Positions 1 to 11,899 of a stretch of DNA of 64,000 bases are shown here, one piece after another (the first letter of the stretch is position 1; each line of letters begins with the position of its first letter). The stretch spans positions 124,001 to 188,000 of the forward strand of contig NBIV01000082.1 in assembly GCA_003194525.1 (NCBI GenBank), written 5' to 3'. A model generated the notes under the pieces. That model searched no databases and was not told where the DNA came from. It saw only the letters and a program-made list of their open reading frames with translations. Origin of the DNA: Gracilariopsis chorda. Its lineage: Eukaryota; Rhodophyta; Florideophyceae; Gracilariales; Gracilariaceae. Made by a program: the position numbers and the translations under genes.

Positions 1-780
1 TCGGACTACAGCCCTCTCCTCCATTTTAAACATTTTCCAATCACGTACACCTTCCACATAAACAGAAGCACCCTGGAGGCTTGTTCTAGTTCGTCTCGTT
101 CAACCTTTTGACACTCACCTTCAGGTACACTATTACGTCATCCTCTAGGTGTGATTTCTAAGCCGCAGATACCCAGCGCGTCCCATAGCAGCGCCTTTAG
201 GATTATATTCTGCTTAGTGAACCCCCTCTGCGCTTGGTGCTTGAGGATCTCCTTCCAGGACTCTCCCGGTCTTCGTTCCTATATTTGGGAGACCACCACC
301 TATTCGAACCCATCTGTTAGGTCGAATCTAAAAGTCCTTTTTACGGACATTGTGCTGACCACTGGCTGTACCATACACATATGCTATCCAAAATCTTGGG
401 GATAACGTCCCACCTTGTGGAAGTCTCTGGGGCACTAAACCTTCCGCTGTTGTGGCATTTGCCCATGTGCACTTCCAACTTCGATCATGAAGAAAGTACT
501 TTATCCATTCGCAGGGTCCTGGTGGGCAGTTCAAGTGGCATTGCTTGGCGAGCAACTTCTCAAGTTGGACGCGATCGTATGCTGCGGAAATTTCGCAGAA
601 AACGGCCAATGTATCTTAGCTTTTGTCTCACGTGCTGGTTATGCTTTCACACAATGCGGCGACATGTTTTTATGTGGATCTCCCAATACAAAATATGGCT
701 TCCTCTTGGGGCAGCATTGGTTCCAGCCACTTCATGTACAGTCTATTGATCATTCTCTCTGCTAACCTCTACATAACTGA
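1..780 (-). mobile_element. Non-LTR retrotransposon (LINE) reverse transcriptase fragment
   Basis: On the minus strand, 609-328 reads as a typical LINE reverse transcriptase palm: an SAAYDRVQL block (the first catalytic Asp region), a WIKYFLHDR stretch, then LPQGGTLSP, the conserved LPQGxxLSP motif. Below 328, in other minus frames, NIILKALLWDALG resembles the R-x-NILKALxGxxWG motif that follows the RT domain in Jockey/CR1-like LINEs. The frame is interrupted more than once and the YVDD box is not intact (AYVYG stands near its place), so this is a dead copy. The element continues beyond the left edge of the window. No endonuclease domain or tail is visible. Family (Jockey/CR1/I-like) is only a guess; the RT identification is firm. 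Confidence 0.75.
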
Positions 781-3700
781 AAGTAAAAATATTGGTCTGA
801 ATCGTTTCCGAACGCATCCATCATTTAATGTTAACCCACTATGAGACGATACACCTTCTACCGCTACGGCGTTCGACTGCGCGATCATGAAAAGCACCGA
901 ATGATGGGAGTGGTATCTACTACAAGCCACGGTTCGCTATTCATTATACTCTGCCAGAAGGCATCGCTTTTCAGCGTTTGTAGCATATTTTTCTCTCTAC
1001 AGCCGCATTCAAAGGGGCATGCGGCTCACTTCTATGCTTTTGCCGCGGTCATTCATCTTTTTATCCGGTTGCGGCATCTATTCTATAGTGCCTTTACCCT
1101 CTCACGATTCACGTTCTCAGCATCATTTTCAGACATACAGTTACTAATACTTGCCTGGCGCGGTGCACCTGACTGCTGCGGTGTCGTCTACCGATGCGTT
1201 CAATTGAACACCAACATCGCTTGTAGGTTCTCCTACAGACACCTTATTTCGCGCGGAGCTGCTTTTCTCCCACAATTTCTCAGTTACTGCACGCTTTAGC
1301 CATGCTTCTCGTTGAGGATCAGTGATGTCACCATTGCCAGAGAGTAAATGATAGGCACCTATGACTTCAGTCACTATATTGCACGTGCCAACTTGAGGTG
1401 CCAATTAAAATAGCCCATGCCGACAAATTTTCAGTGCCTGCAATCACTGTGCCGACGTCACTTGACACCTGTTTGACGTCAGCATGTGCTTTTCGCGCCG
1501 AGTAGCAAGCAAACTGCTCCTGATGAAAGAGCGCAAATTTTTTCGAAGAGACATTTTTCCTCTGACACAAATTGCACCCCTCCTAGCTTACCCTCGAAGG
1601 TACCGACGGTAAGGGTTAGCGGTCAGAAGAGCTTAACTTGGAACACATTCAAGACATTAAAAATGTAAAATTTTGCACAGATTTTTGGTATCTGCCGTAC
1701 CGGTGGTAGACAAAGAACGGCCTAACCTGAGACAAAGACAAAGCTTGGAATTCGTATCGTCTTTTCAAACTTGTGTTCTGTGTTGGTATAGTGGCCCTGA
1801 ATCTTTTTAGAATAAACCGCTGTAGTGCAAACTAGGGCAAAATTAGCTTGGTAATTTTGGAAGTGTTAATATAACTGACGTTCTTGCTTTCTTAAACGCA
1901 ATGAAATGCCAAACCCGTTTGGTGCAAGAATTAGAAACAAGAGCCAACAGCTACTGTTCTTAGAGTTGTGTATTAAAAACGATTGTCCTCTCTGGCTGTG
2001 TCGAAGACATGATAAATTGGTTACGAACTATGAGAATTTAAGTGGCAAAATGAATGGCAAAAAGAGATCTGACAGTGTTCATGTCATATATTACAAAGAA
2101 AGAGATAAGAATGCTATGTCGCAGTTTGTAAATGACATGCATGCGTGCTCTGTGTACATAGAACTGTAGGAGAATGCGCTACTTCGGAGACTAGCCTCTA
2201 TCAAAAAAGTTAACAGCAGACAGAGTCTGGCAGGAGGACCCCAGCTGTCCCAGAATAGTTCGAATCGCGAGCTTGGTTCTATGGTTCCAACAGAAATGTG
2301 ACTACTGGGCGATAACCACAGCTCCCAAGAGACAAGCGTGTAATAGACGTACAACTAACCTTTCGAGCTCACCAAAAGACCTATCTTTCGACTGGAACTG
2401 TCGCGTAGCGATGGGAAACGTGAGCACAACCCCCAGACTAGACCAGTGCCCGGAACAGGTCCTAGGCTTGTGTCTTGTACAATGTTTTGACCGAGCACCA
2501 CACGGGTGGCAACAGGAGACCAGGATATGCGTGGAATTGCGACAGGCCCCAGACGTATACTTCTGCTACGGCTGCACCATCTGGCACTCAAAGTGAGCGA
2601 GGCCCAACGACCAGGGTATGCGTCCGCACCCAAGTATCGGGGTCGATACGATAGGTCGGCTGTATACTCAGACGGCCGGGTTGCCAGTAGCTCAAAGAGC
2701 TTCGCAGCAGCGCAACTCGCATTATTAGTGGCAGAAGGCTGATAGTGACGAGCAATGAATGGGTAGTATCCGACGAGTGTAGGGCACGAGATGGACTTCG
2801 ACTATAGCTGCGCAGGATTTAGCCTGTATTGTCGGCGTCGAAACGAGAGCAATTCCAGGGGTACTTGTGCTGCAATACAATAAATGGAGTTCTGAAGCCA
2901 CCAAGCGTCTGGTGGACTTTACTCAGAAGGTAGATCATGAACTCGGTACACTAATAAGTCCGGCAACGACGACAACTGTCCTGAAGTTAATCTAATCTAG
3001 TAGATGATTAAATAATTGTACAAGGGTACAAAAGCCCGCGAGCTGTAGGCGGCCAAGTACCAGTGCTACACGAGGACACGCCACGCCTGATGGGCGTCAG
3101 GTGCAGGGTGGCAGAGTCCCCAGAAACTAAAAAAACTGACGGCATTGCCCTCTAAACTACCAGTATGGCTGCAACGTAATGGTTAAGCCTCTGGTATCTA
3201 TCTAAGACCAAGGTGAAGTGCAATACAAGAACAGCTGTTATGATTGCATAGTTTTCGAGAATATTCCTTTTAATGGAATCAAAACAATGAATGGCTAGTG
3301 AACTACGCTTATGACTGCTGTCAAAAGTTTGAAAGGCTCAGCAACCAGGCTTTTGATGGCACCCAAAAATTTGAATGGATTGCTTGACAAATGTTTTAGA
3401 TGAATTAAATGGTTTGAGTGAAATAAGCATTGAAAATATTGGATGCAGTCAAATTTACTGTAAGGGACACTTCCACTTCTCCATAAGTCGAAGAGTGTCA
3501 AAATTCAAAACATTCATTTTATTCTAGCAGTTTTTTCTGTAGCACAAGTCACTTAGTACCAAGCAGGCAGTCAAATTGAAGCAACAGCCACTGCGCTAGG
3601 CACTTCGGTGCTGTTAATGCTGAATATTTTGACTGGCGGCGAGGAGTTGCGCAAAACGGCTGCTTCGGTTGCACTTATGAAGGCGTGCAAGGCGGTTTAT

Positions 3701-3867
3701 TGGCCCAACCCCTCCCATCTGTCTACAACGCCCATCTCACGTTGTAGAAAATGGATGAAGTAAGGAGAGAGGAATTTGCATTCCGATCCATCTTTTGCGT
3801 GGCACAGCGAAGAGGGTTTTGCATGCTGCTCCACACATAAAATGAGGTGGATGGATCCGAAAAGGTA
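781..3867. other. Gene-free stretch, no recognisable feature
   Basis: Only short overlapping frames occur on both strands, with no recognisable domain. Base composition drifts from mixed (800-1600) to AT-rich (1650-2150), then GC-richer (2250-2740). I see no tRNA, simple repeat array or inverted terminal repeat here. It is probably decayed transposon sequence. Confidence 0.4.
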
Positions 3868-3996
3868 GTTGTACGCTACTGCTGAGTGGCTGGCTCTCCA
3901 CTTTTGCCAGTCACTGAGGACCTGACAGGCAGTCAATACTCTGCAGCAAGCAATGTGATGTACACGTTACTGCTTTTGCTGCTGCTGCTGCCATTG
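3868..3996 (+). repeat. Dispersed repeat family R1, copy 1
   Basis: Begins CTACTGCTGAGTGGCTG and ends in TTTTGCTGCTGCTGCTG, about 130 bp, with CAGTCA-type words between. The same start and end occur at 53,120-53,232 (same strand) and 4,906-5,050 (opposite strand). The middle is less conserved than the ends. It may be a small non-autonomous element or the end of a larger one. Confidence 0.5.
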
Positions 3997-4905
3997 CTGA
4001 CCACTGATTTAATTGGTAGGGAGGCATTGCGCCGAAACCCGATTATCCATGCGCGGAAAGGGGCTTACAAGACAGTTTAGATGCGCGAGGTCCCCCGTCA
4101 GTCAACCAAACCACCCCCATGATGGAGCAAATCAATATAGTACGGAGGGAGTTGAGATTCACCACCTGCACTCTTCTAAGCTTTCTAAAAACGGAAAAGT
4201 TTCACAAGTATTTCCATTATTCAATGGTTTACTCGTAAGTGAAAGATACGAAAATCTTCCTTACGTTGGCAAATTTTATTGTTCTTATCATATGTCAAAC
4301 TATTTTTTAAAGCCGTGTATCACAATGACATATCTCAATAACTTCGTACCGTTAGAATTTAAAAGAAAATCACAAGCTTTTGTTGATTTAAGGGAGATGT
4401 AGCGACAGATCATCGTCCCTCATGCCCCTCTCAGCCCATGCAAAACAAATTTTAGCGTCAAGTCTCTTTTTCATTAGAAATACTCAACGGCACTATCAAT
4501 AGAAGCTGGAGCATCAGTAACAGCAACCAAACGTACAGATCATTCATTGCTGCTAGATGTTAACTTCCCGCATACTGCTGAATGTCCCACAATACAGAAA
4601 AAATGTGCAATGCCAGCCAATCAGAAGCTACCGGGTTGCATCTCTTGAGTGGGGTATTCTAACGGGCACGAGTATAGTATCCGATCCATCCACAATCTTT
4701 TGGATTTGATAGAGCCTGCAAACTTTCCTCTACTGAGATACGCCAAAAATTGATCCGTAAGGAACTTCTTGTGAACCAATACGTACCAAAATGATATATC
4801 CAAGTATGAGCGGTAGCTGCGGTTTAAAAAGAGTTATCACGCCAGAAAAATTCTACTGATGCGCCATGCAGTGCATGCGAATCACCATCTTGGCGGAACC
4901 CCTCG
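3997..4905. other. AT-rich segment between inverted R1 repeats
   Basis: Lies between two inverted copies of repeat R1. A plus-strand open stretch ends at the stop at 4402 (about 129 codons from 4013, without a convincing ATG at the start) and matches no family I recognise. Composition is clearly more AT-rich than the flanks. It could be the interior of a 1.2 kb element whose ends are the R1 copies. Confidence 0.3.
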
Positions 4906-5050
4906 TTTTCCACAGGAAAACTCAGCAGCAGCAGCAGCAAAGAAGTAAACCACTCACTGACTGCGGTTGCATGTTGACTCCCGACCTGCTTCTGAACGGC
5001 TGGCCCTACAGAAAAGACTACAGTGCAAGCCACTCAGCAGCAACAGGATT
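4906..5050 (-). repeat. Dispersed repeat family R1, copy 2 (inverted)
   Basis: Its reverse complement runs from GCTGCTGAGTGGCTTGCACTG to TTGCTGCTGCTGCTGCTG. Against copy 3 (53,120-53,232) it shares the CTGCTGAGTGGCT start, a GTCAACATNCAACNGCAG word and the CTG run, in the same order. It points toward copy 1, giving a convergent pair. Confidence 0.55.
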
Positions 5051-5459
5051 GTGCCTGGTCACTGGAGCCATTTGAATTCCACCGCTGCTTTTTCAGATCT
5101 ATCGATCATGTTTTGGCTCTGATGCAGTTTTCCAAACCTCTGTTACTTATTCATACCAAAAAAGGATCTAGATGCGTATTATAGTCTCAGAAACAGATAA
5201 ACATAGATATTCACTAAGAGATGAGGATGAGGGAGGTGTCATTAACTGAAGGGAGACGATGTGCCAAAGAACCCCTTCGCATGCCCCCGTCAGTGCATTC
5301 AAAGCGCAACAGCTCCTTACCAGTCAAAAATTTCCCCAGCTGAAGCAAACTGCATAGCTTCTTGGTTCACTGAGTAACATAAATTTAGGAAGGTTAGGTG
5401 CATTTCTGTGCCATAATCGTCATTTAACGGCGATCTAGGACTTCTGCCCGTTTTGTAAA
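5051..5459. other. Gene-free stretch
   Basis: No frame, repeat or structured element recognised between repeat R1 copy 2 and the first long direct repeat. Confidence 0.4.
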
Positions 5460-6275
5460 GCAATGATTATGCGCATACCGTCTAGGCGAGCTGGATCATG
5501 AATAGTTTAATACTGACTTGACATCTGCTCAGCTCAGGTAGCAGTGGACACTTCTAAGTTTTGGGTGATATTCGGGATGAATTTTATTCTGTATTTTTCG
5601 AACCTTCGTGGGCGATATCTGTGATAAGTGGAATAGATGAACGCGTGGTAAGCATACAGATGTTGTGCATGGAATACATGAATCACACGTGTCATCTAGC
5701 GCCGCGGTTGGCCATGCCGCTCAGTGATACACACATGTGTGGACCATAAGTGTGTCACACTACAGTAAATAATCTTAGTTCTATTTTGACCCCGTAGTAC
5801 TTAAGGGAGAACAGTCCTTCCGTTTCACCGCGAGATAAAGTTGAGCTGTGATTCGACTCTGAGTTTTTTGCCTGCTAGAAGTGACTAACTACCTCGTTAG
5901 GTTTCACCACGTTCGGTGTCGTTAAAATCAACCTCGCCGTATCAACCAGGACCGCTGATCTGTTTTAACCGGTTTGGTGGCCCATCGTTCACTGTTCTTA
6001 ACGTATCGGTTACATTTTGGTGTGTTAACAGATAGCCGCTCGACTGAGTATCGAGTTTCGCCGTGTTGGCTGAATATAAAAACAGCACAACCACCGGTAC
6101 TCTTTCTGCTTCCCGCATGACCCTCTGTGTTGTACCCTTTCTTTGGTTCTCACTTCCACTCTTAGCATTATCCCTTTGCATTCTCCGTGGACTGGAACAC
6201 CGCTTACAAGGACCTATGTACTACGTTAACCAGCTGGTAGCCCAATTCTCGGTAACATATTTGTCGGTATTTGGT
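5460..6275 (+). repeat. Long direct repeat A (LTR-like)
   Basis: About 0.8 kb that aligns collinearly with 6,528-7,335. Shared landmarks in order are TCTAGGCGAG, TCGTGGGNGAT, TGTGTGGACC, the CACACTACAGTA word, AGTACTTAA, CCAGGACCGCTGATNTG and CCAGCTGGTANCCC. By eye it is roughly 70% identical with small gaps. A TATAAAAAC box (6,075-6,083) sits about two thirds along, as in the promoter of an LTR. Copies lie 1.06 kb apart and point toward the copia pol fossil that starts near 7,680, so the likeliest reading is two old LTRs of that family. Confidence 0.55.
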
Positions 6276-6527
6276 TCGACTATTTCTCTAAGTCATCGTA
6301 AAACCTTTTATTCTACTAGATCCTCACTGCCATGTGGGTAAAGAGATCAATGCCCGGAACCTGAGCTCTCCAAATTCCCGAATTATTGTGGCTATTTAGG
6401 TCGATGTGTCTTTTCTGGCTTCCTTCGAGTGCCCCGGACTTCGCTCGTTTCGTATTTGTACTCTTGTCGTAGAACTTTTTCTGTAGAGGTAATACGTTTC
6501 TGGTCAAAGTACATTTGTGGAGAGTGG

Positions 6528-7335
6528 ATAGCAATGCGTGCGTGCATACAATCTAGGCGAGGTAGATAATATGTGATCTAGTACCAACGTGGCATCGGTT
6601 CAATGCAGGTATGAGTGGACCTTCAATAATATTGGATGAAATTCGATATAAATTCAAATTGATATTTTCGGAACCTTCGTGGGTGATTTCTGTGGTGTCT
6701 GGAACAGATGGAAGCATGGCATGCGTACGGATACTATTCATAGTTGGAATGATTTACACGTGTCGTGATGTGCCGTGGCCGGCAGTGCCGCCAAGAGACA
6801 CAGGTGTGTGGACCAGAAGTATGGCACACTACAGTAGTAGTATTCTTAGTTTATTGTGACCCAATAGTACTTAACGGAGGACGGCCTTTCGGTATCACCC
6901 TGAAGTAAAGAATAGCTGTCACTGGGCTCTGAGTTTATCGCCTGCGTGAAGTGACCAGCTCCTGCGGGAAGCTCACCGCTTTTGGTCTCGTTATACTCAC
7001 CTGCACACTATCACCAAGGACCGCTGATTTGTCGAACCGTGTGTTCGCCTAGTTTGCACTGATTTTACCGCTTTGATCACGTTTTATTGAGGGAACAGAT
7101 AGCCGTTCGACTCAATATTGAGTTTTGCCGTGCTGGCTGGACAAGCAACACTCCTCACCGGCGGGTTTCTTTCGGCTTTCAGCACGACCGGCAGGTTGTA
7201 CCTTTTTTTGGGTTCTTCCATTTGTCCCTTTTCTCTTTCTGGATTCTCCGTGAACCGGAACACGGCTCACACGGAGCTGTGCACTACGCTGACCAGCTGG
7301 TAACCCGATTCTCGGTATCACCTCCGTCAGTTTAG
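6528..7335 (+). repeat. Long direct repeat B (LTR-like)
   Basis: Second copy of the 0.8 kb repeat described at 5,460-6,275, ending about 350 bp before the copia pol remains. The TATA word of copy A is not conserved here. If it is an LTR it would be the 5' LTR of the fossil at 7.7-9.6 kb; no matching 3' copy was found after 9.64 kb. Confidence 0.5.
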
Positions 7336-7679
7336 CCAGAAGCCACCTCGGTTTCACACCCAAATACCGTGTGGTACGGAGGGCTCTGTCGCTGCGCCTC
7401 CCTTACAAGAGAGCAAGGATGCAAACAACTTGGGAGGATTTCCCACTTAGGCATCTTGCTCCACAGAGAGTGGCGTAAATTGACGTTCTATCATCTGCGT
7501 TCTTACCTATTTTCTTCCGGTACGGTTCTTGAACTCTCGTGGTTTGAAATTCATTGTCAACACCTGATACTTTTGTTGCTTTTACCTAGATTTATGGAGA
7601 AGTGGAGAGTTGAGTTTTGGCGATCAGACCTCCTCAGCGACATAGAAGAGATAAAGCTTGTCTGAGAGACGTTTCCGGA

Positions 7680-9640
7680 CGAACAACGTGAGAAAAATCT
7701 ACCTGATTCTCCAGGTATGGTTGAGCTATGGGAGCATCCGACAGACAAGTTGGTTCGAATAACAGAGGAGCCACCGAGCATCTTCGAGAACAAGGAGCCG
7801 GGCTTTAGCATCTCGCTGAGTGGAACGACCAGCCTTGTAGCACAGCGTACATCACCAAGAACGAACTCGTGCGTCCATCCAACTGCCTTTCGAAGTATAT
7901 TTGCGACTATGCCCTGCTAAAAACTCTGCTGTTGGAAGCTACCCAGTTAAAATATGCCAAACAGGCCATTCTCCGAGATCTTCACCAGTGTCTTGGAAAT
8001 GAACCACTCACCGAGCACAAGCTCCAATATTCACCGAGATGGTTCGACGATGCAATCGAGAAAGAGCAGGCATGTTACCAGGAACAAAATGCATCCCAGC
8101 CAGTCCCTATTTACTCTCTCACTCCATCGGCAAACCTCATCTTGTCACATTATGTCTTCGTCACCAAGCATGAGGGTGAGTGCAATGCTCTGAAACTAAA
8201 GTGCAGGCTGGTCTCGCAAGGGAATAAAAATAATGGGAAGCACGACCTTCATTCCTATTCTTCGATATCTCAATTCCGAACAATTCGCTTGCCACTTGCA
8301 GTAGCTATGCTATTTCAGTTTTCCCTTGCCTCACTTGATGTTGACTCAGCGTGTTAACAAACCGGTGAACTCCAGCAGGACGTCTATATCTGTCCTTTGA
8401 AAGGATGGAATCAGTACATACACACATCTGTCCTCCACAAGGATGGTCTCAGTACATTGATCTAGTATAGAAAATGTTAGCCCTGGCGTATGGAATGGTA
8501 GATTCACGCCGCCTGTGCAATTTCTGCGTCGAGGACTGGCTTCTCGAACAAGGCTTTGTATCCATTCCTGGTGTTCCCCAGCTACTTCTGTTACGAAAGA
8601 ACTCTAAATTTCAGTTAATGCTTGCCCAACTAATAGCTGAAATGATATTGGCTGCTAAGCCTTCAGCCTTCACACAATTTTAAAAGGTTGGAAGCGCTAA
8701 GTTCGAGGTCCGAAGATTTAGATCTGGTTCGGACAAAGTTTTGAACTGATTTATCATCTGCCAACAGTCTGACTTATCTATAACGGTTTCAATAGAAGAC
8801 TTGATCGATCCTATCAAGCCGATAGCACTTTCACATTGTCGAAAGAAGCAGAAACGACTCGTTAGGCACCAAGGAAAAACTACGTTTTTCCAAAGTTTTA
8901 CAGGCAAGTTAAACATTCTTGGTGATGATATCCTACCTCAAGCATCTCTCGTGGCAAGTAAGATGTAGCAGAACGTGTCACGTCTCCAATTTTCGCACTT
9001 TCGCCAGTTGAACTTGGCGTTGGTGCATGTTAAGTACGCAAACCCCAAGCTCACTTTCGGCGATACCAGTGAACCATTTAATTCCAACCCAGCCCCAATC
9101 ACCATCGTCACACTCATTGATGCAGCAAGTTGCATTGCTTCCTATGGAAAAACAGGAATCCTCTGCTGCCTACAATTTCATTCAGATGGAGATTTAGCCC
9201 AGCATTAAATGGAATGGCATAGTTCAAAACATCAACCCGTCTCGTTCTCCTCCGCAAGAGCGGAGAGTTTAGCTGCTGATCACACTCGGACTGACGAATT
9301 TACCTAGCTGAGGGTCTTCTGTGTATCATAGGCTCTTACTGTTCATAAACGCAGAAACGAGACCCAATCTGCAGTTGTTAGTGAACTCACAGGGACTGCT
9401 ATGCACCGTATTATCCCTCTGCGAACAGAAAGACTATAGTCTGAGACCAACCGTCATCCGCGTGTGTGATTCTTTTTAAGCAAAGGAACTCATCTCATTT
9501 CGTTGGATACCAGGTTCTTTGAACTTCATAGAAGCGCTGAAAACAATCAATCCTTATGCGTTCAAGATGCTGAAAATATCTTTGAAAGTTTGAAAGACTC
9601 ATGATAGCTTGGTCAAATTCATCGACCGTACTCAGGTTTA
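7680..9640 (+). mobile_element. Ty1/copia retrotransposon pol fossil
   Basis: Plus-strand remains of a copia polyprotein in the expected order. Near 7,870-8,357 lies the start of the reverse transcriptase (a KCRLVSQGNKN-type block, then IRLPLAVA and SLASLDVDSAC). Around 8,470-8,690 is the later RT part with an ALAYGMVDSRRL block. From about 9,240 there is a faint RNase H region, ending near 9,600 with a WIPGSLNFIEALKTI-type tail. The element is heavily broken with many interruptions, so it is an old copy. The two ~0.8 kb repeats at 5.46-7.34 kb may be its LTRs. Confidence 0.7.
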
Positions 9641-9649
9641 AAGAGGTAT

Positions 9650-10411
9650 CTACTCTGTCATCACAAATTTCTGTCCCACTTCTTGCTCTGCTTTGACTTC
9701 TTCAACTTCCGAAAGTGACGCCTGGAGGAGTCGCTTCTCCGAGTGCAACAACTCATCAACCCTCTCCATCTCCAACACACGTTTGAAGTCATATGCACAA
9801 CCCACGCAGCACTTCAGTGACTCTACGCCCAATAGCAAGGGAAATTGCTCAACCCAATCTAGAATCATACGTCTCGCTCCATCCACGCACACGAAATGAT
9901 CAAAATTCCGTGTGAACACACTTAATAAAAGAATACCGCTCTTCTTTGCCACGAAACATTCACAATTGGCGCCTTGCACTGCTGATCCAAGCCTAGCAGG
10001 ATTTAGAATCACTCTTTTTGCGTGTGCATTAACCCATCTTGCTGCGCCCGCAAATAAAATCCTTGGCGGTAACGGTCCTTCCAACAACATATTGGACGCA
10101 TAATTTTCGTCCAATAAAATCAAAATGGCGTTTGTTAGTGAAGCCTGTAAGCACAACATCCCAGTGTTGCAAATGACCATACGATTGTTCTTCAACTTTA
10201 AAGGATTAGTGGTGGAAGTGGGCTCTTGCGCACCTGAACTTGACATGCATACAAGCACAAACGCATTCGGTACACAGAACTCATCAAGAGAATCGATGGC
10301 ACCAGGCACCACCCGACCCACAATCACCTTCGACTCCGTAAGTTTATCGATTTCCAGAGAGAACTCAGTACCTCCGCTCCAGGTGTCTGTGTCACTGAGC
10401 GCGTTGCACAA
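9650..10411 (-). CDS. Unrecognised minus-strand open frame, 253 codons
   Basis: An uninterrupted minus-strand frame ends at the stop at 9,650. It stays open upstream to a TAA near 10,442 but has no ATG there: the codon at 10,411 is TTG, and the first in-frame ATG is at 10,246, giving about 198 residues. The predicted protein mixes hydrophobic strands with a Cys-rich patch (LKCCVGCAYD) and ends in a Glu-rich helical tail (ERVDELLHSEKRLLQ, then EVEEVKAEQEV). I do not recognise the family. The missing start, its place between transposon fossils and the lack of a promoter suggest an exon or captured fragment rather than a complete gene. Confidence 0.3.
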   Translation of the reverse strand: MCNALSDTDTWSGGTEFSLEIDKLTESKVIVGRVVPGAIDSLDEFCVPNAFVLVCMSSSGAQEPTSTTNPLKLKNNRMVICNTGMLCLQASLTNAILILLDENYASNMLLEGPLPPRILFAGAARWVNAHAKRVILNPARLGSAVQGANCECFVAKKSGILLLSVFTRNFDHFVCVDGARRMILDWVEQFPLLLGVESLKCCVGCAYDFKRVLEMERVDELLHSEKRLLQASLSEVEEVKAEQEVGQKFVMTE

Positions 10412-11170
10412 TTCTGGACGGTCCAGGGTGTGCGCGTCTATTTAGTACCGACTTCATGCTCGTTCTCCATCATTACGAGCATAGTATTTTGGCCTAAAAA
10501 CCTGTCAATAAACCTAAAAAGATCGCAGCATACCATCATGTGGCACCAACATAATCCCTTCAACAGCCCAGTCATTTATATTGCCAAATCGTGTTACAGG
10601 CTCTATCGTACCGTGCGGGTATGGTGAGGACGCTTCTTTGGCCAGAAACGCACTACTTAAATATAGCCCTTCCAGGGACTCTAGAAATTACTGGCTCTTG
10701 AAGCACGCGATGGTCGTCACTGGTATTTAACAGGAACCATATCTTTCCGTGAACCTCTACCCTGGTAGCAGATATCACCGCTGGCATTCTCCATTAGTTA
10801 CGAAAGCCTCCATCGTGCCTTTGTGCAGATCCAACTACAAACAACAATTATTTCCGTGCATCTGGATCTGAATTTTCTGTCCGCCTGCGAACCATATCAT
10901 CCAAACCCTGCTGACCAACTTTTTGTTTTTTCCCCTCATTTCATTGCTTTGCCTAACCAAATACCATTCTTTGAACTCGTAGATCTCTGATGCACCCTGT
11001 TAAATTCTATCAAACATTTGCCTGGAAATACGAACCTTCACGTGAGTCTTCATCTGCTTTGTTGAAAAGAGAAATTGGTCTCTTTTCATAATTTGGGCGT
11101 CTTCAGAGCCCAAGATAATCTATGAATTCATACGATTGTCGACAGAAAGTCTGAAGAGCCACGTTACATA
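10412..11170. other. Gene-free stretch between fossils
   Basis: No frame above about 65 codons and no recognised motif. Probably decayed retroelement sequence. Confidence 0.35.
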
Positions 11171-11216
11171 AAGAAGCGCTCTAATGTCTATTCGACCAAG
11201 AGCTAGGCCTCATATG
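11171..11216 (-). repeat. Dispersed repeat R2, copy 1 (with palindrome)
   Basis: In reverse complement it contains TCATATGAGGCC, then TTGGTCGAATAGACATTAG. AGGCCTCATATGAGGCCT at 11,205-11,222 is an 18-bp perfect palindrome. Related copies lie at 15,528-15,590 and 20,780-20,830. Confidence 0.55.
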
Positions 11217-11322
11217 AGGCCTGCCTGTGTGAAAAAAGAATAATTAATTTCACTTCCGGCTCAGAAACAAAGCGTTTTTGAACTCGGGGTTCAAATTCAA
11301 AGAGTTTAGGCACAAACAAGCC

Positions 11323-11413
11323 ATCTCTAACGGCTTCTTTGTGCTTATGCTTCAAAATCTGTAGCACTGCTACAGATTTTGAAGCATTTAAGCACAAAGA
11401 AGCCGTTAGAGAT
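11323..11413. repeat. Long near-perfect hairpin 1
   Basis: A 91-nt inverted repeat with arms of about 45 nt. The left arm runs from ATCTCTAACGGCTTC to AAAATCTGTAGCA, the loop is one base, and the right arm is its exact complement except for two extra bases in the stem. A transcript would fold into an almost uninterrupted stem. It directly abuts a second hairpin. It could be a foldback element, a small-RNA precursor, or a replication or assembly product of a palindrome. Confidence 0.85.
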
Positions 11414-11470
11414 AGTGAGCTGTTACGACTACCACTGCTACAGTAGCAGTGGTAGTTGTAACAGCTCACT
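11414..11470. repeat. Long near-perfect hairpin 2
   Basis: A 57-nt inverted repeat. The left arm starts AGTGAGCTGTTACGACTACC, the right arm ends GGTAGTTGTAACAGCTCACT, and the stem of about 28 bp has one mismatch. It starts at the base after hairpin 1 ends. Confidence 0.85.
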
Positions 11471-11899
11471 TGGCTCCAAACAATTGAGAAGCTGTAGTAA
11501 ACCCGAGTTCAAACCTCGCTGAGTTTCTTCAAACTCTAAAAATGCTTCGGGATCTCGACTGGTTCTTGTAATAGTTATTTTTAAGAACGCATACGGACCC
11601 ACTTGAACAACAGAAAGAATACAGTGACATCTGTTAAATGTTTTATTTTGCCATAGAACTAATTAAATCTTGCAAGTCTCATAACGCAGATTGAATCAGT
11701 AGGGGGCTTAAGTGAATTGAACTCTTGCTATTTTCAACGGCATATAAAAGCTTTGAGGTTAGCTCAATATACGAGGTTGAAGCATTTTTTTTACCTATTT
11801 GTTCTCTTGTTTTAGATCATAAAACCGTGACAGTCACGTAAATGCTCAGAAAAATATTCTCTATCAGTTCCACTATGACATATATAAATAGAATCATTC

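Noticed and set aside
11498-11520. GAGTTCAAACCTC, resembling a tRNA B box
   Set aside because: No A box or foldable acceptor stem at the right distance. Other B-box-like words (2,258 and 14,230) also failed.
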